From contig JAFWOX010000076.1 in assembly GCA_017545325.1 (NCBI GenBank), positions 1 to 24,455 of the forward strand: a stretch of DNA of 24,455 bases, read 5' to 3'. Made by a program: the position numbers and the translations under genes. This DNA comes from Oscillospiraceae bacterium. GTDB lineage: Bacteria > Bacillota_A > Clostridia > Oscillospirales > Oscillospiraceae. Positions 1 to 7,039 of the stretch are shown here, piece by piece. Numbering within the stretch: the first letter of the stretch is position 1; every line of letters begins with the position of its first letter. The notes under the pieces were generated by a model that searched no databases, was not told the DNA's origin, and was given only the letters and a program-made list of their open reading frames with translations.

Positions 1-1350
1 CTGGCGGGCGCCGTGCCCGCGCCTCCGGGACGCAACCGCGGCTCCGGCATCCTGAACGCCGTGTTCGCCGCCCTGTGCTGCGCAGAGGAAGTGGGCGCCG
101 CGGACCTGAGCGGCGAGGCCGCGCCTCTCTGCGATAAGCAGGCTCAGGCCACCATCGACCATATCGGCGAGTTCCTGGCCCGGAAGGACGGCATCCGCCC
201 CGAGGACGTCATCGCCGTGGTGCAGGAGGCCATGGTCCCCATGGAGCAGAGCGTCTTCATGAAGGAGGACCGGATGCTGAAGGCCCTGGACCTGGTGGAG
301 AAGGCCAAGGCGATGCTCCCCACCATGAAGGCCGCCGATATGCATGAGGCCATGAAGTGCCTGGAGGCGGAAGCCATGGTGCTCTCCGCCGAGCTGCACT
401 ACCGCACCAGCCTGCTGCGGAAGGAATCCCGCGGCTGGTTCCTGCGGGAGGACTACCCCCTGGAGAACGACGCGGAATGGCTGAAATGGATCATCGTGAA
501 GCAGGATAACGGCGAGATGACCTTCCGCACCGAGGATCTGCCCCTGGATAAGTGGACCTTCAAGCCCCATCCCCTGGTGCCCATCACGGAGGAGGAGAAG
601 AACGGCCCCCTCTATAAGTACTATGTCCGGCCTCTGGTCCCCGCCCCCCAGGAGCGGTACAATATGGCCGAGCTGCCCTCCGATCCCTCCATGGGCCTCC
701 TGGCCGAGGACATGAACAAGCTGCTGGATCCCGGCTACCTCCCCATCGAGGTGGGCTTCTGCAACCTGCCCAACGGCTGCGCCATGCTGGCCAACCTGAC
801 CCCCATGCCCGGCGTCACTCCGGAGATGTTCGATTTCTGGTTCGCCTGGCACGGCGTCGAGGCCATGCGCTACAAGATCTGGAACCATGACGACCACTAT
901 TTCGTCCAGACCCAGAACATGGAAAAGGCCCTGGATAAATCCCTGAGCCTGAAGGAGCGGTACTGGGATACGGTCCACCATGTGGAAGAGGACTGCAACA
1001 TGGGCAAGCAGACCATCTTCATCAACTTCCGGAATCCCGCGGATATCGGCTTCGATCCCGAGAAGCTGAAGAACTTCGACGGCACCGTGGTCTGCGCCGG
1101 CAACGAGCAGTCCCCCACCATCATGGTCCACTGCATCCGGCGTGTGCCCGGCGGCTGCGAGCTCCGCTCCCGCTTCTTCATGGGCTATAACGTGGTGGAC
1201 GGCAAGCCCCACAAGATGCTGCCCGAGGGCGTGACCATGCCCCTCGCCCCCGTACAGGCCCTGCTGAAGCACAATATCAAGGAGTTCACCAACCTGGCGG
1301 CCATCCTGCCCGAGGTGTACAACGAGTTCATCGACGATTTCACCAAGTAA
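1..1350 (+). CDS. Fused FAD-dependent oxidoreductase C-terminus / DAPG (phloretin-type) hydrolase domain, 5' partial
   Basis: The frame is open from base 1, so the gene begins upstream; the GTG at 13 is not a convincing start. The first ~170 residues resemble the C-terminal end of fumarate-reductase/succinate-dehydrogenase-type flavoproteins: a GRNRGSGILNAVFAAL segment at the FAD site, then a helical domain with many Met and Glu. The remaining ~270 residues resemble the PhlG/phloretin hydrolase family, Zn-dependent enzymes that cleave a C-C bond of acyl-phloroglucinols. Seen here are FWFAWHG (His codon at 850), RYKIW, and near the C-terminus an HxxxE pair (His codon at 1270), which fits the HxxxE metal ligands known in PhlG. 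No stop or internal ribosome site separates the halves, so this looks like a true fusion. The substrate is unknown; an aromatic or polyphenol ring is an inference. A terminator follows 22 bases after the stop. Confidence 0.75.
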   Translation: MAGAVPAPPGRNRGSGILNAVFAALCCAEEVGAADLSGEAAPLCDKQAQATIDHIGEFLARKDGIRPEDVIAVVQEAMVPMEQSVFMKEDRMLKALDLVEKAKAMLPTMKAADMHEAMKCLEAEAMVLSAELHYRTSLLRKESRGWFLREDYPLENDAEWLKWIIVKQDNGEMTFRTEDLPLDKWTFKPHPLVPITEEEKNGPLYKYYVRPLVPAPQERYNMAELPSDPSMGLLAEDMNKLLDPGYLPIEVGFCNLPNGCAMLANLTPMPGVTPEMFDFWFAWHGVEAMRYKIWNHDDHYFVQTQNMEKALDKSLSLKERYWDTVHHVEEDCNMGKQTIFINFRNPADIGFDPEKLKNFDGTVVCAGNEQSPTIMVHCIRRVPGGCELRSRFFMGYNVVDGKPHKMLPEGVTMPLAPVQALLKHNIKEFTNLAAILPEVYNEFIDDFTK

Positions 1351-1372
1351 ATCCTTCCCCAGGCATATTGAG

Positions 1373-1403
1373 GCCCCCGGCGCGTCCGCGCCGGGGGCTG
1401 TTT
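1373..1403 (+). terminator. Rho-independent terminator of the flavoprotein/hydrolase gene
   Basis: A perfect 11-bp GC stem (1373-1383 with 1388-1398) with loop GTCC is followed by TGTTT. On the minus strand no T-run follows the stem, so it serves the plus-strand gene. It marks the edge of the lower-GC CRISPR island. Confidence 0.85.
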
Positions 1404-1448
1404 GCATTAACCGGAAGCCTTGTTAACCAGGCAGTACCTGGGGCAAAT

Positions 1449-1484
1449 ACCTGCAAACGGAGGTATGAAGCGGAAGCTTTAATC
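1449..1484 (-). repeat. Decayed (fossil) CRISPR repeat beyond the array end
   Basis: This 36-base segment aligns without gaps to the array repeat with 24 of 36 identities, and to the terminal degenerate repeat (1512-1547) with 26 of 36. It shares two changes with that terminal repeat, both in the crRNA 3' end (GTAGAT to GCAGGT in the crRNA sense). The gap between the two is 1485-1511, exactly 27 bases, which is the commonest spacer length in this array. I read it as an old repeat plus old spacer. A possible further remnant around 1404-1426 is too weak to call. Confidence 0.6.
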
Positions 1485-1511
1485 ATTCTGATCGGCGTTA
1501 TGTCCAACCAG

Positions 1512-1865
1512 ACCTGCAATAGTAGAAATAAAGAGGGAACTCTAATCCTGCCAAGGTACGCGGAGACGCGGACCACATCTACAATAGTAGAAATTAAGAG
1601 GGAACTCTAATCCGCATCTATGACATGAATCCGGCAATCATCTACAATAGTAGAAATTAAGAGGGAACTCTAATCCCGCGGCCGATCAAGCAGGGACTCT
1701 TCATCTACAATAGTAGAAATTAAGAGGGAACTCTAATCATGGAGACTGATCCTGCCGTGCTGTGGAATCTACAATAGTAGAAATTAAGAGGGAACTCTAA
1801 TCCGCGGGAAGGGAGGAGCACAGATGGCGATCTACAATAGTAGAAATTAAGAGGGAACTCTAATC
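1512..1865 (-). CRISPR. Type V-A CRISPR array, 6 repeats / 5 spacers
   Basis: Repeats (36 nt, plus-strand coordinates) lie at 1512-1547, 1577-1612, 1640-1675, 1703-1738, 1767-1802 and 1830-1865. Spacers are 29, 27, 27, 28 and 27 nt in that order. On the minus strand each repeat ends in AATTTCTACTATTGTAGAT, the classic Cas12a crRNA handle (stem UCUAC/GUAGA, loop UAUU), so crRNAs are transcribed on the minus strand, the same direction as cas12a. Five repeats are identical. The one at 1512 has three changes, one of which breaks a handle base pair; this is the usual degenerate terminal repeat and puts the leader at the 1866 side. Four of the five spacers look GC-rich, as expected for elements infecting a GC-rich host. 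By eye I saw no spacer match elsewhere in the window. Confidence 0.98.
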
Positions 1866-1943
1866 CCTTGTCTTGTTATTCTTCACAAATTTGGTCTGCA
1901 TCAATGTGCAGGATGAACAAATCTCAATGAAAAAAGCACTCAT
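1860..1943 (-). CDS. Possible 27-codon leader ORF running into the first CRISPR repeat
   Basis: An ATG at 1943 lies 5 bases downstream of AAGGAGGGG, as good a ribosome site as any in the window. The frame encodes 27 residues (starting MSAFFIEICSSC) and stops at a TAG whose bases lie inside the first repeat (1860-1862). I recognise no homologue. It could be chance, a remnant of deleted DNA, or a translated leader affecting pre-crRNA. Translation is not shown. Confidence 0.2.
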   Translation of the reverse strand: MSAFFIEICSSCTLMQTKFVKNNKTRD

Positions 1944-1992
1944 AAGTCCCCTCCTTACGGACAGGATACCACATACAGACCCGGGTTTGCAA
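1866..1992 (-). promoter_or_regulatory. CRISPR leader region
   Basis: This relatively AT-rich segment lies between the cas2 remnant stop and the first repeat, which is where a leader belongs for a minus-strand array. It holds an imperfect palindrome (CTGCA at 1896-1900, TGCAG at 1907-1911) and a strong Shine-Dalgarno-like AAGGAGGGG ahead of an ATG at 1943. I could not find a convincing -35/-10 pair, so the array may be transcribed from here or by read-through from the cas12a promoter. Confidence 0.6.
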
Positions 1993-2256
1993 TCAGGAGA
2001 TGATTAGCAAATCCTCGTCCTCGTTTTTGGCATAACCGTATTTCTCCACCCGACAAGAGGAGCTCAAATGAAATACATATACGCTGTCCTGCTGTCCGAA
2101 CTGCGGCATCCAGGTGTTCCGGATATCCGTTTCGATGTTATTCAGCAGCCTTTCGCTGTTGTCGATTTCATAGACAGAGTACTGTAATCTATGACCGAAC
2201 TTGCGGATATACTTGTTGAATTTAGTCCGTTTCTTATCATTCTCGATGTCATAACT
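1993..2256 (-). pseudogene. cas2: cas2 remnant lacking its start (5' end deleted)
   Basis: Reading the minus strand from 2256 gives 87 codons ending at TGA (1993-1995). They begin SYDIENDKKRTKF and continue through RKFGHRLQYSVYEID and WMPQFGQQDSVYVFHL, which is characteristic Cas2: the N-terminal YD catalytic strand and the RxQYSVYE motif. Only the start codon and roughly six codons before SYD are missing. No ATG, GTG or TTG sits in this frame just upstream, and the preceding bases belong to cas4 in another frame (reaching SYD would need a -1 shift). Cas2 normally dimerises between two Cas1 dimers for spacer integration; here it is probably untranslated. Confidence 0.88.
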
Positions 2257-2552
2257 GAAACGGTTTTGATCAATCGCTTGCGTTCCGTCAGTATTCCTGT
2301 TCGCAAGTCAAAGGTGTCGATTTTTCCGGTCACATCATACTCTTCAGAACAGACGCCGATCCCCTGCAGTACCGCAGCCCTGGTGGAGTAGTTCCCGCCG
2401 TCCACGCTGCGATGGGCTGCCGTCCCATTCAGTTGGTCATCGCTTTGGTAGGTCAGCTTTTCTGTGTCTGCATCCAATCCGTGAAAATAGATCGAAGCCG
2501 GGCAGAAAACGAAATCGTTCAGGTTGGAAATGGGGATGGCATTCTCACTCAT
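2142..2552 (-). pseudogene. cas4: Truncated cas4 (N-terminal half, then out-of-frame cas2 sequence)
   Basis: The ATG at 2552 overlaps the cas12a stop by 8 bases, the normal coupling in type V-A operons. Residues 1-98 are Cas4, the RecB-like nuclease that trims prespacers: ISNLNDFVFCPASIYF with Fe-S Cys17, then His47, Asp79 (GKID) and the E-x-K pair Glu90/Lys92. After KRLIKTV (about base 2259) similarity stops: the next bases encode Cas2 in the -1 frame, so residues 99-136 are nonsense ending at 2142. Lost are the Q-x-x-Y nuclease motif, the three C-terminal Fe-S cysteines, all of cas1 and the cas2 start. Typical gene sizes suggest a deletion of roughly 1.3 kb. The product should be inactive. 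Confidence 0.88.
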
Positions 2553-5500
2553 GGCTTTGCACGTACCTCATCCAATCCTCCCGTTTTACCCCTTTGAATC
2601 TGTGCTTTGGATCTTCCCGCATCTCCCGGAGCATGAGGAGGGCTTTGCGGGCAATATTATATGCTCCGTTCGCGTCGGCGTTTTCCGGTAAACCGCTGTT
2701 CTTCGGCAGCGTTCTGGTATCGAAGAATCTGCCGCTTTCATCCCGCACCGGGGAAACCAGGTCGTCTTCCTGCCCGTTGGGGATGCTGTTGCGCATCTGG
2801 AGCATGAGCCGGAACAGATGAAGAAATCCCTCCAGAACTTCTTTCTCCGGCCGGTCCAGCAGTTGCTGCCGGATATCCCCCGAAATATCGATTCCATAGT
2901 GATCAAAGAAGCGCCGGAATTCTCCGGTCAGGTCTATCTCCTCCCAGCTCCATTGGCCGGATTTTTGGTCCCGATAGCTGTGGACCCGCTTCCCATAGCT
3001 CCATAAAGTCCATTTTTTTCTGGGAGAGCTTGCCGTACCGTCAAACTTCCCGTAGTCTACCTCGATTGCAAACAGATCCTCCTCCGGTACGTAGCGAATC
3101 CCCTCCAATTTTCCGATCAGTTCCAGAGCCGCAGCCACAGAGGTGTATCGGGGATACAGCAGGTCCACAAAGCCGGTAACCGGGTCGATCTTGCTGGTAA
3201 AACCGGGATCCACATAGAGAACGAAGCCGTTCTGCAGTCTTCGCTCTCCCACATGCTGCGGCTTCGCCGCCAGTTGGTACGCATGCAGCAGACCGCCGGG
3301 TGCATCAGGTTCTTCACCCTTGTCCGTCAGAAAAGAGAGCTTGTCGATGAGGGCGTTTTCAAATTTCTGATAGACTTGCCGTTCCACCTTCTTCCGGCTG
3401 TTTTTGAAGCCGGGATTCAGATCCTCCAGGGCAATCACCGCGTCGTACTTTTCTATCAGCAGGCAGAGCTCATGGATCACCTGGCTGAGATAGCCCTCTT
3501 TCAATTCCTTGATGCCCTGGATTGTGCTCCAGTTTTTCCGGGCCTCCTCGTTTTCCTTTTCCCACCTGACCAGCTTTGCCTGATAATCAACAGGGAACCC
3601 GTTCTTCTGCCCCAGCGCATTCAGAGATCGCTGCTCCAGAATGCGTCCCTGTCCGTCGATGACGCAGATATACAGGAGGTTCCGTTCTCCCCGGTCAATG
3701 CCGATGATCCGGGTCTCCGGGTCCGCTGCCAGCGCTTCACGGACTTCCTCATCCAACTTGAAGGGCTTCGACGGTGCCTGGGTATTCAATTCGATAGAAA
3801 TATGGAGAGAATACTGCGGTCTCGTGTAGCGTTTATCCTTGATCAGATCGTATGGGAACACGCTTTCCGGCTTCTGCGCCGCCCGGTATGTATCCTTATT
3901 GGGGATAGGCTGCCCCGATGGGTGGGTGATTTTTTCCTTTAAGCTGGCCTTGCGGTAGAACAGCTCCGCTCCGCCGCTGAGCTTGAACACGGTATCTGCC
4001 AGATTTCGTTCGTCGAAGAGCATGCGGAAATACAGGGTATGGAGGTTCGGCTTTCCTTTGCTGTATGCGGAGAAATCCTTATTGTAGATCTGGAAAAGAT
4101 AGAGCTTGCCCTCATTAACAAGCGACTCGATGTATTTTCGGGATATCGGTTCAAAACTAAGCTGATAGGCCTGGCGATCAATATCATCCGTAAAATCCTT
4201 GAAACTCGCATAATCCCTGCTTTCCCGAAAAACAAAAGTCGTGCCCTGCAAATACTCGCAGACTCTTTCCTTATAATAATCGATGAACTCCGCCAAGTCA
4301 GAAGGATTGAACTTCTCGTTGCTGACAGAATAACTCTTGCTTTTTCTTATCCGATTAATATTATCCGGGAGGTACTTGTTCTTATATTCTTCCAATTGCA
4401 GGTTTTCCCCTTGGTGCTCACCGGTTTTTTCCTTCCGACCCTTCCGACAAACGGTTTTACCGGTTTCATCGACCATCAGGTTCTGTACGTCTTTTGAGGG
4501 GTCAGCCATTTGCTGGTAATGCATTTTTTCAAAACAATCGCTTTCATCGATCGGCTTCGGATAATCGGCAAACGCGCCCCGTGCCTTCTCATTCATGACT
4601 CCAAGATAATACACACCTGCTTCGCGAAGGATGATTGCCATATAGTCCTTTTCCTTGTTTTCAGGCCAACTTTTCAGGAACTGCGGATTGCGGAAATTCA
4701 GTTTGAATTTTTCCTGTGAGTAGGGTTTCTGCGTCACATAATTCCGTACCCGGTCATACAGTCGGTCGAACTCCCACAGGATATCCCACAAGGGCAGCAG
4801 TTCCCCATAAAACTCCGCGTCGCCCCGACTCCCCTTCTCCGTCCCGACGAACGGTCGGATCTGCCCTTCCAGCGTCTTTACACCATCCAGCAGCGCCTTG
4901 AGAGGACCGATCACTGTTTCGTTTTTAGTCCGCAATCCTTCTGGCGCTGTTTTCAGCAACGGCTCCGCTTCAGCGTAGCGCTCTTGTAAGGCCGCCGCCG
5001 CCGAGACCACCTTCTCCTTCCAAAAATCCGCCGGCGAGGAAATCTCTCTTTCCTGCGCACAGGCGACTTCCTCCGCTAATTCCGCCGTTTCCCGTAGGGA
5101 AAAGCAGGTCTCTTTGTTCCAGGCTTTCTCCCTCTTATCCTCGTAGTCTTTTGGCCGCTTTTTCCCGGACAGTTTCAAATCATACCGGGCGAACCACGCA
5201 TCCCGGATATCTGACCATGCGCCGCATGCACCGCTGGAGTATGCGCGTACTCCGGCCTGGTCCAGGTAGATCCCCGCCTGATCATACTGCTCGAGGTCCG
5301 CAAACAGCCGGTACAGCTTATCCCGAACCGTCAACAGTCCCAGCCCGTCTCCATCGCCAGCAAAGCACTTCCCAACGGCAGCATAAACCTCTTCGTCAGT
5401 TTTGAACTCCTCAGGTATCCAGGAATAGCTCTTTCGCTCGCTGAGAATCATTTTGTACAGGGGCTTGAGTTTTGGCAGCCGGTCCTCCCTGGCACAGCTC

Positions 5501-6303
5501 TGGTTGTGTTCGTTGATCAGTTCGTTCATACCCCGGATGCTCTTGCGCTCTGCACCAGTATAGCCGCCTAAGGCGGTATTGTACCGATCAATGCCCCTCT
5601 GGGTGAGTACGCCGTTAAAGCCCTCCAGACGGAACAGCCCATCCAGATCGATCTCCTTTTCCCGCAGCAGATCACGAAGTTGATCGATTACTTCTCTCCG
5701 CAGCCCTGTCTTCACCTTTTCAAAGGCGCTGAGGTTGTCCAAAAAGCGCGGGAGATTTTCCTGGACGCAGCGATTCCCAATGGCCGTTGGGATTGCTTCT
5801 TTGGAATAGACGTTTTTTCGGTTGTCGTTGAATCCGTACAGATACGTGTAAAAGCTGCTGAAGCCTGCGACGATCGCCTTATCCTCCTCCCTTTCCAGCT
5901 GCGGAGGAAGCAGTTCGGTCAGCATCTCCTTCCCAAACAGCCTGCGATAGTTTTCGTTCGCAGAAAACGCGCCTCCCTTCTCTCCGCTCAGAAGGGTACG
6001 ATACGTTTGCTCGAGCTCCTGTTTGCTTTTTTCCTCCGTATCGCTTCTTGACGTCTTCTCATATAACGCCCGATACTTCTCCAGTTCGGGAAGCCTTACG
6101 ACGCTCAGCACCTCATCGATGAGACGGATATGATACTCGTCGATGAGTTCTTTCAACCGGGCATAGTCTTTGGCCCGCTGCTCGTCTTCCTCGATATACT
6201 CTCTGACATGGATGTATTCCTCCGTTTTCCCCTGTGGGATCAGAGAAAAACGCAGCGTCTTGGAAACTTTGTATTTTCCGGTGAACTGTTCAATTTTGCG
6301 CAT
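2545..6303 (-). CDS. cas12a: CRISPR-associated endonuclease Cas12a (Cpf1), type V-A effector
   Basis: The 1252-residue protein is within the family's usual 1200-1300. The start at 6303 has AAGGAG 8 bases upstream. Cas12a processes its own pre-crRNA and cuts target dsDNA beside a T-rich PAM. Visible by alignment to remembered As/Fn/Lb sequences are an N-terminal WED strand (TGKYKVSKTLRFSLIPQGKT), a REC lobe to ~530, then a WED/PI region. RNase residues are His794, Lys803 and Lys822. RuvC-I is IIGIDRGERNLLYI with Asp870. The bridge-helix region carries Trp925. RuvC-II has Glu960 (ALEDLNPGFKNSR), Nuc has Arg1171 (LQMRNS), and RuvC-III has Asp1210 (ADANGAYNIARK). All expected catalytic residues are present with no frameshift. 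The PAM-contact region reads DPSKD around Lys604 instead of the common GPNKMLPK. Base composition is lower-GC than the flanks, suggesting transfer. It is followed by the broken cas4 and cas2 and the array. Confidence 0.98.
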   Translation of the reverse strand: MRKIEQFTGKYKVSKTLRFSLIPQGKTEEYIHVREYIEEDEQRAKDYARLKELIDEYHIRLIDEVLSVVRLPELEKYRALYEKTSRSDTEEKSKQELEQTYRTLLSGEKGGAFSANENYRRLFGKEMLTELLPPQLEREEDKAIVAGFSSFYTYLYGFNDNRKNVYSKEAIPTAIGNRCVQENLPRFLDNLSAFEKVKTGLRREVIDQLRDLLREKEIDLDGLFRLEGFNGVLTQRGIDRYNTALGGYTGAERKSIRGMNELINEHNQSCAREDRLPKLKPLYKMILSERKSYSWIPEEFKTDEEVYAAVGKCFAGDGDGLGLLTVRDKLYRLFADLEQYDQAGIYLDQAGVRAYSSGACGAWSDIRDAWFARYDLKLSGKKRPKDYEDKREKAWNKETCFSLRETAELAEEVACAQEREISSPADFWKEKVVSAAAALQERYAEAEPLLKTAPEGLRTKNETVIGPLKALLDGVKTLEGQIRPFVGTEKGSRGDAEFYGELLPLWDILWEFDRLYDRVRNYVTQKPYSQEKFKLNFRNPQFLKSWPENKEKDYMAIILREAGVYYLGVMNEKARGAFADYPKPIDESDCFEKMHYQQMADPSKDVQNLMVDETGKTVCRKGRKEKTGEHQGENLQLEEYKNKYLPDNINRIRKSKSYSVSNEKFNPSDLAEFIDYYKERVCEYLQGTTFVFRESRDYASFKDFTDDIDRQAYQLSFEPISRKYIESLVNEGKLYLFQIYNKDFSAYSKGKPNLHTLYFRMLFDERNLADTVFKLSGGAELFYRKASLKEKITHPSGQPIPNKDTYRAAQKPESVFPYDLIKDKRYTRPQYSLHISIELNTQAPSKPFKLDEEVREALAADPETRIIGIDRGERNLLYICVIDGQGRILEQRSLNALGQKNGFPVDYQAKLVRWEKENEEARKNWSTIQGIKELKEGYLSQVIHELCLLIEKYDAVIALEDLNPGFKNSRKKVERQVYQKFENALIDKLSFLTDKGEEPDAPGGLLHAYQLAAKPQHVGERRLQNGFVLYVDPGFTSKIDPVTGFVDLLYPRYTSVAAALELIGKLEGIRYVPEEDLFAIEVDYGKFDGTASSPRKKWTLWSYGKRVHSYRDQKSGQWSWEEIDLTGEFRRFFDHYGIDISGDIRQQLLDRPEKEVLEGFLHLFRLMLQMRNSIPNGQEDDLVSPVRDESGRFFDTRTLPKNSGLPENADANGAYNIARKALLMLREMREDPKHRFKGVKREDWMRYVQSHE

Positions 6304-6338
6304 ATCTGCATCTCCTTATCGGGATGGTTTTTGTTTCC

Positions 6339-6367
6339 AATATATCAAGCATTCAAACCGGATTCAA
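6339..6367 (-). promoter_or_regulatory. Sigma-A-type promoter of cas12a
   Basis: On the minus strand TTGAAT (6367-6362) is followed after 17 bases by TATATT (6344-6339). The ribosome site AAGGAG lies at 6317-6312 and the ATG at 6303, giving a leader of about 30 nt. The island thus carries its own promoter. Confidence 0.7.
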
Positions 6368-6398
6368 TATATACTCTTGGGCAACTGGGCAGAGTAAA

Positions 6399-6425
6399 GC
6401 CCCCGGCAGGAAAAAAGCCGGGGGC
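6399..6425 (-). terminator. Hairpin terminator after the cyclase-family gene
   Basis: A 9-bp GC stem (6399-6407 with 6417-6425) has a loop holding six T on the minus strand and only TTTACT after it. It lies 22 bases past the stop of the minus-strand gene at 6448. It separates that gene from the cas12a promoter and marks the other edge of the low-GC island. Its 3' T-run is weak, so termination may be partial. Confidence 0.6.
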
Positions 6426-6447
6426 CAGAGCGTCCCATATACCTACC

Positions 6448-7032
6448 CTATTCCGTCATCAGCACCGCACGGCAGGGGGCGCCGTCCGCGTCCCCCAGGT
6501 TCAGGGGCAGGGCGCTGAGGAAATACCGCCCGTCCGGCACCCGATTCAGGCGCAGCCCCTCCAGCAGGACCTTTTCGGCGCCCAGGAGGATCAGATGCAC
6601 CTCCATGGGGGCCTCCTCCGGCCCCACGGTCTGGCTCTCCACCCCCAGGAGACGGAGGGGGGAGGCGGCGAAGACCCGAGCGGCCCCGGCGGAGACCACG
6701 CAGTCCCCCCGCAGGAGGAGGCGCTCCGCAGCGCCGCATCTGGCCGCCAGGCGCAGGAGGGCTTCCGCCCGCTCCCCGGTCAGCTCCCCGGCGCAGGTAT
6801 ACACCAGGGCGGGCCCCAGGAAGATGGCCGGATCCAGCTCCCCGACGGTCTTCCCCTCCCGGATGAAATGGAAGGGGGCGTCCGCATGGGTGCCGTTATG
6901 GGCGCAGAGGCTCAGGGCGGTGAGGTTGTACGCCGCCCCCTCCTCCATGCTGCTGATCCGCTCCCGTTTCGGGGCGGGATCCCCGGGAAAGACCCGGCAG
7001 GAAAACAGCTCCTGGGAAATATCCAGTATCAT
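6448..7032 (-). CDS. Cyclase-family metal-dependent hydrolase (kynurenine formamidase-like)
   Basis: The 194-residue protein belongs to the cyclase/KynB superfamily. The metal-binding motif HNGTHADAPFHF is seen at residues 45-56 (His45, His49, Asp51, His55), matching the family HxGTHxDxPxH signature. KynB members hydrolyse N-formylkynurenine; others act on different amides or esters, so the substrate is open. No tryptophan-catabolism genes are nearby. AGGGAG precedes the ATG at 7032, and the upstream HTH gene ends only 7 bases away, so the two are probably cotranscribed. A hairpin follows. Confidence 0.8.
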   Translation of the reverse strand: MILDISQELFSCRVFPGDPAPKRERISSMEEGAAYNLTALSLCAHNGTHADAPFHFIREGKTVGELDPAIFLGPALVYTCAGELTGERAEALLRLAARCGAAERLLLRGDCVVSAGAARVFAASPLRLLGVESQTVGPEEAPMEVHLILLGAEKVLLEGLRLNRVPDGRYFLSALPLNLGDADGAPCRAVLMTE

Positions 7033-7039
7033 GGTCTCC

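Noticed and set aside
13..15. GTG as the start of the first gene
   Set aside because: The frame is open to base 1 and already encodes conserved flavoprotein sequence, with no ribosome site; the gene begins upstream of the window.
2254..2262. A programmed -1 frameshift making a Cas4-Cas2 fusion protein
   Set aside because: A -1 shift would join the frames, but there is no X XXY YYZ slippery heptamer, and the product would still lack the Cas4 C-terminus and Cas1. A deletion scar is simpler.
1404..6395. A tracrRNA or anti-repeat near the array
   Set aside because: Cas12a does not need one, and apart from the fossil unit I saw no extra repeat-like sequence outside the array.
1373..6425. GCCCCCGGC at both island edges as an attachment-site duplication
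   Set aside because: Each copy is simply an arm of a terminator hairpin and is a common GC-rich pattern here; nine bases are not evidence of integration.
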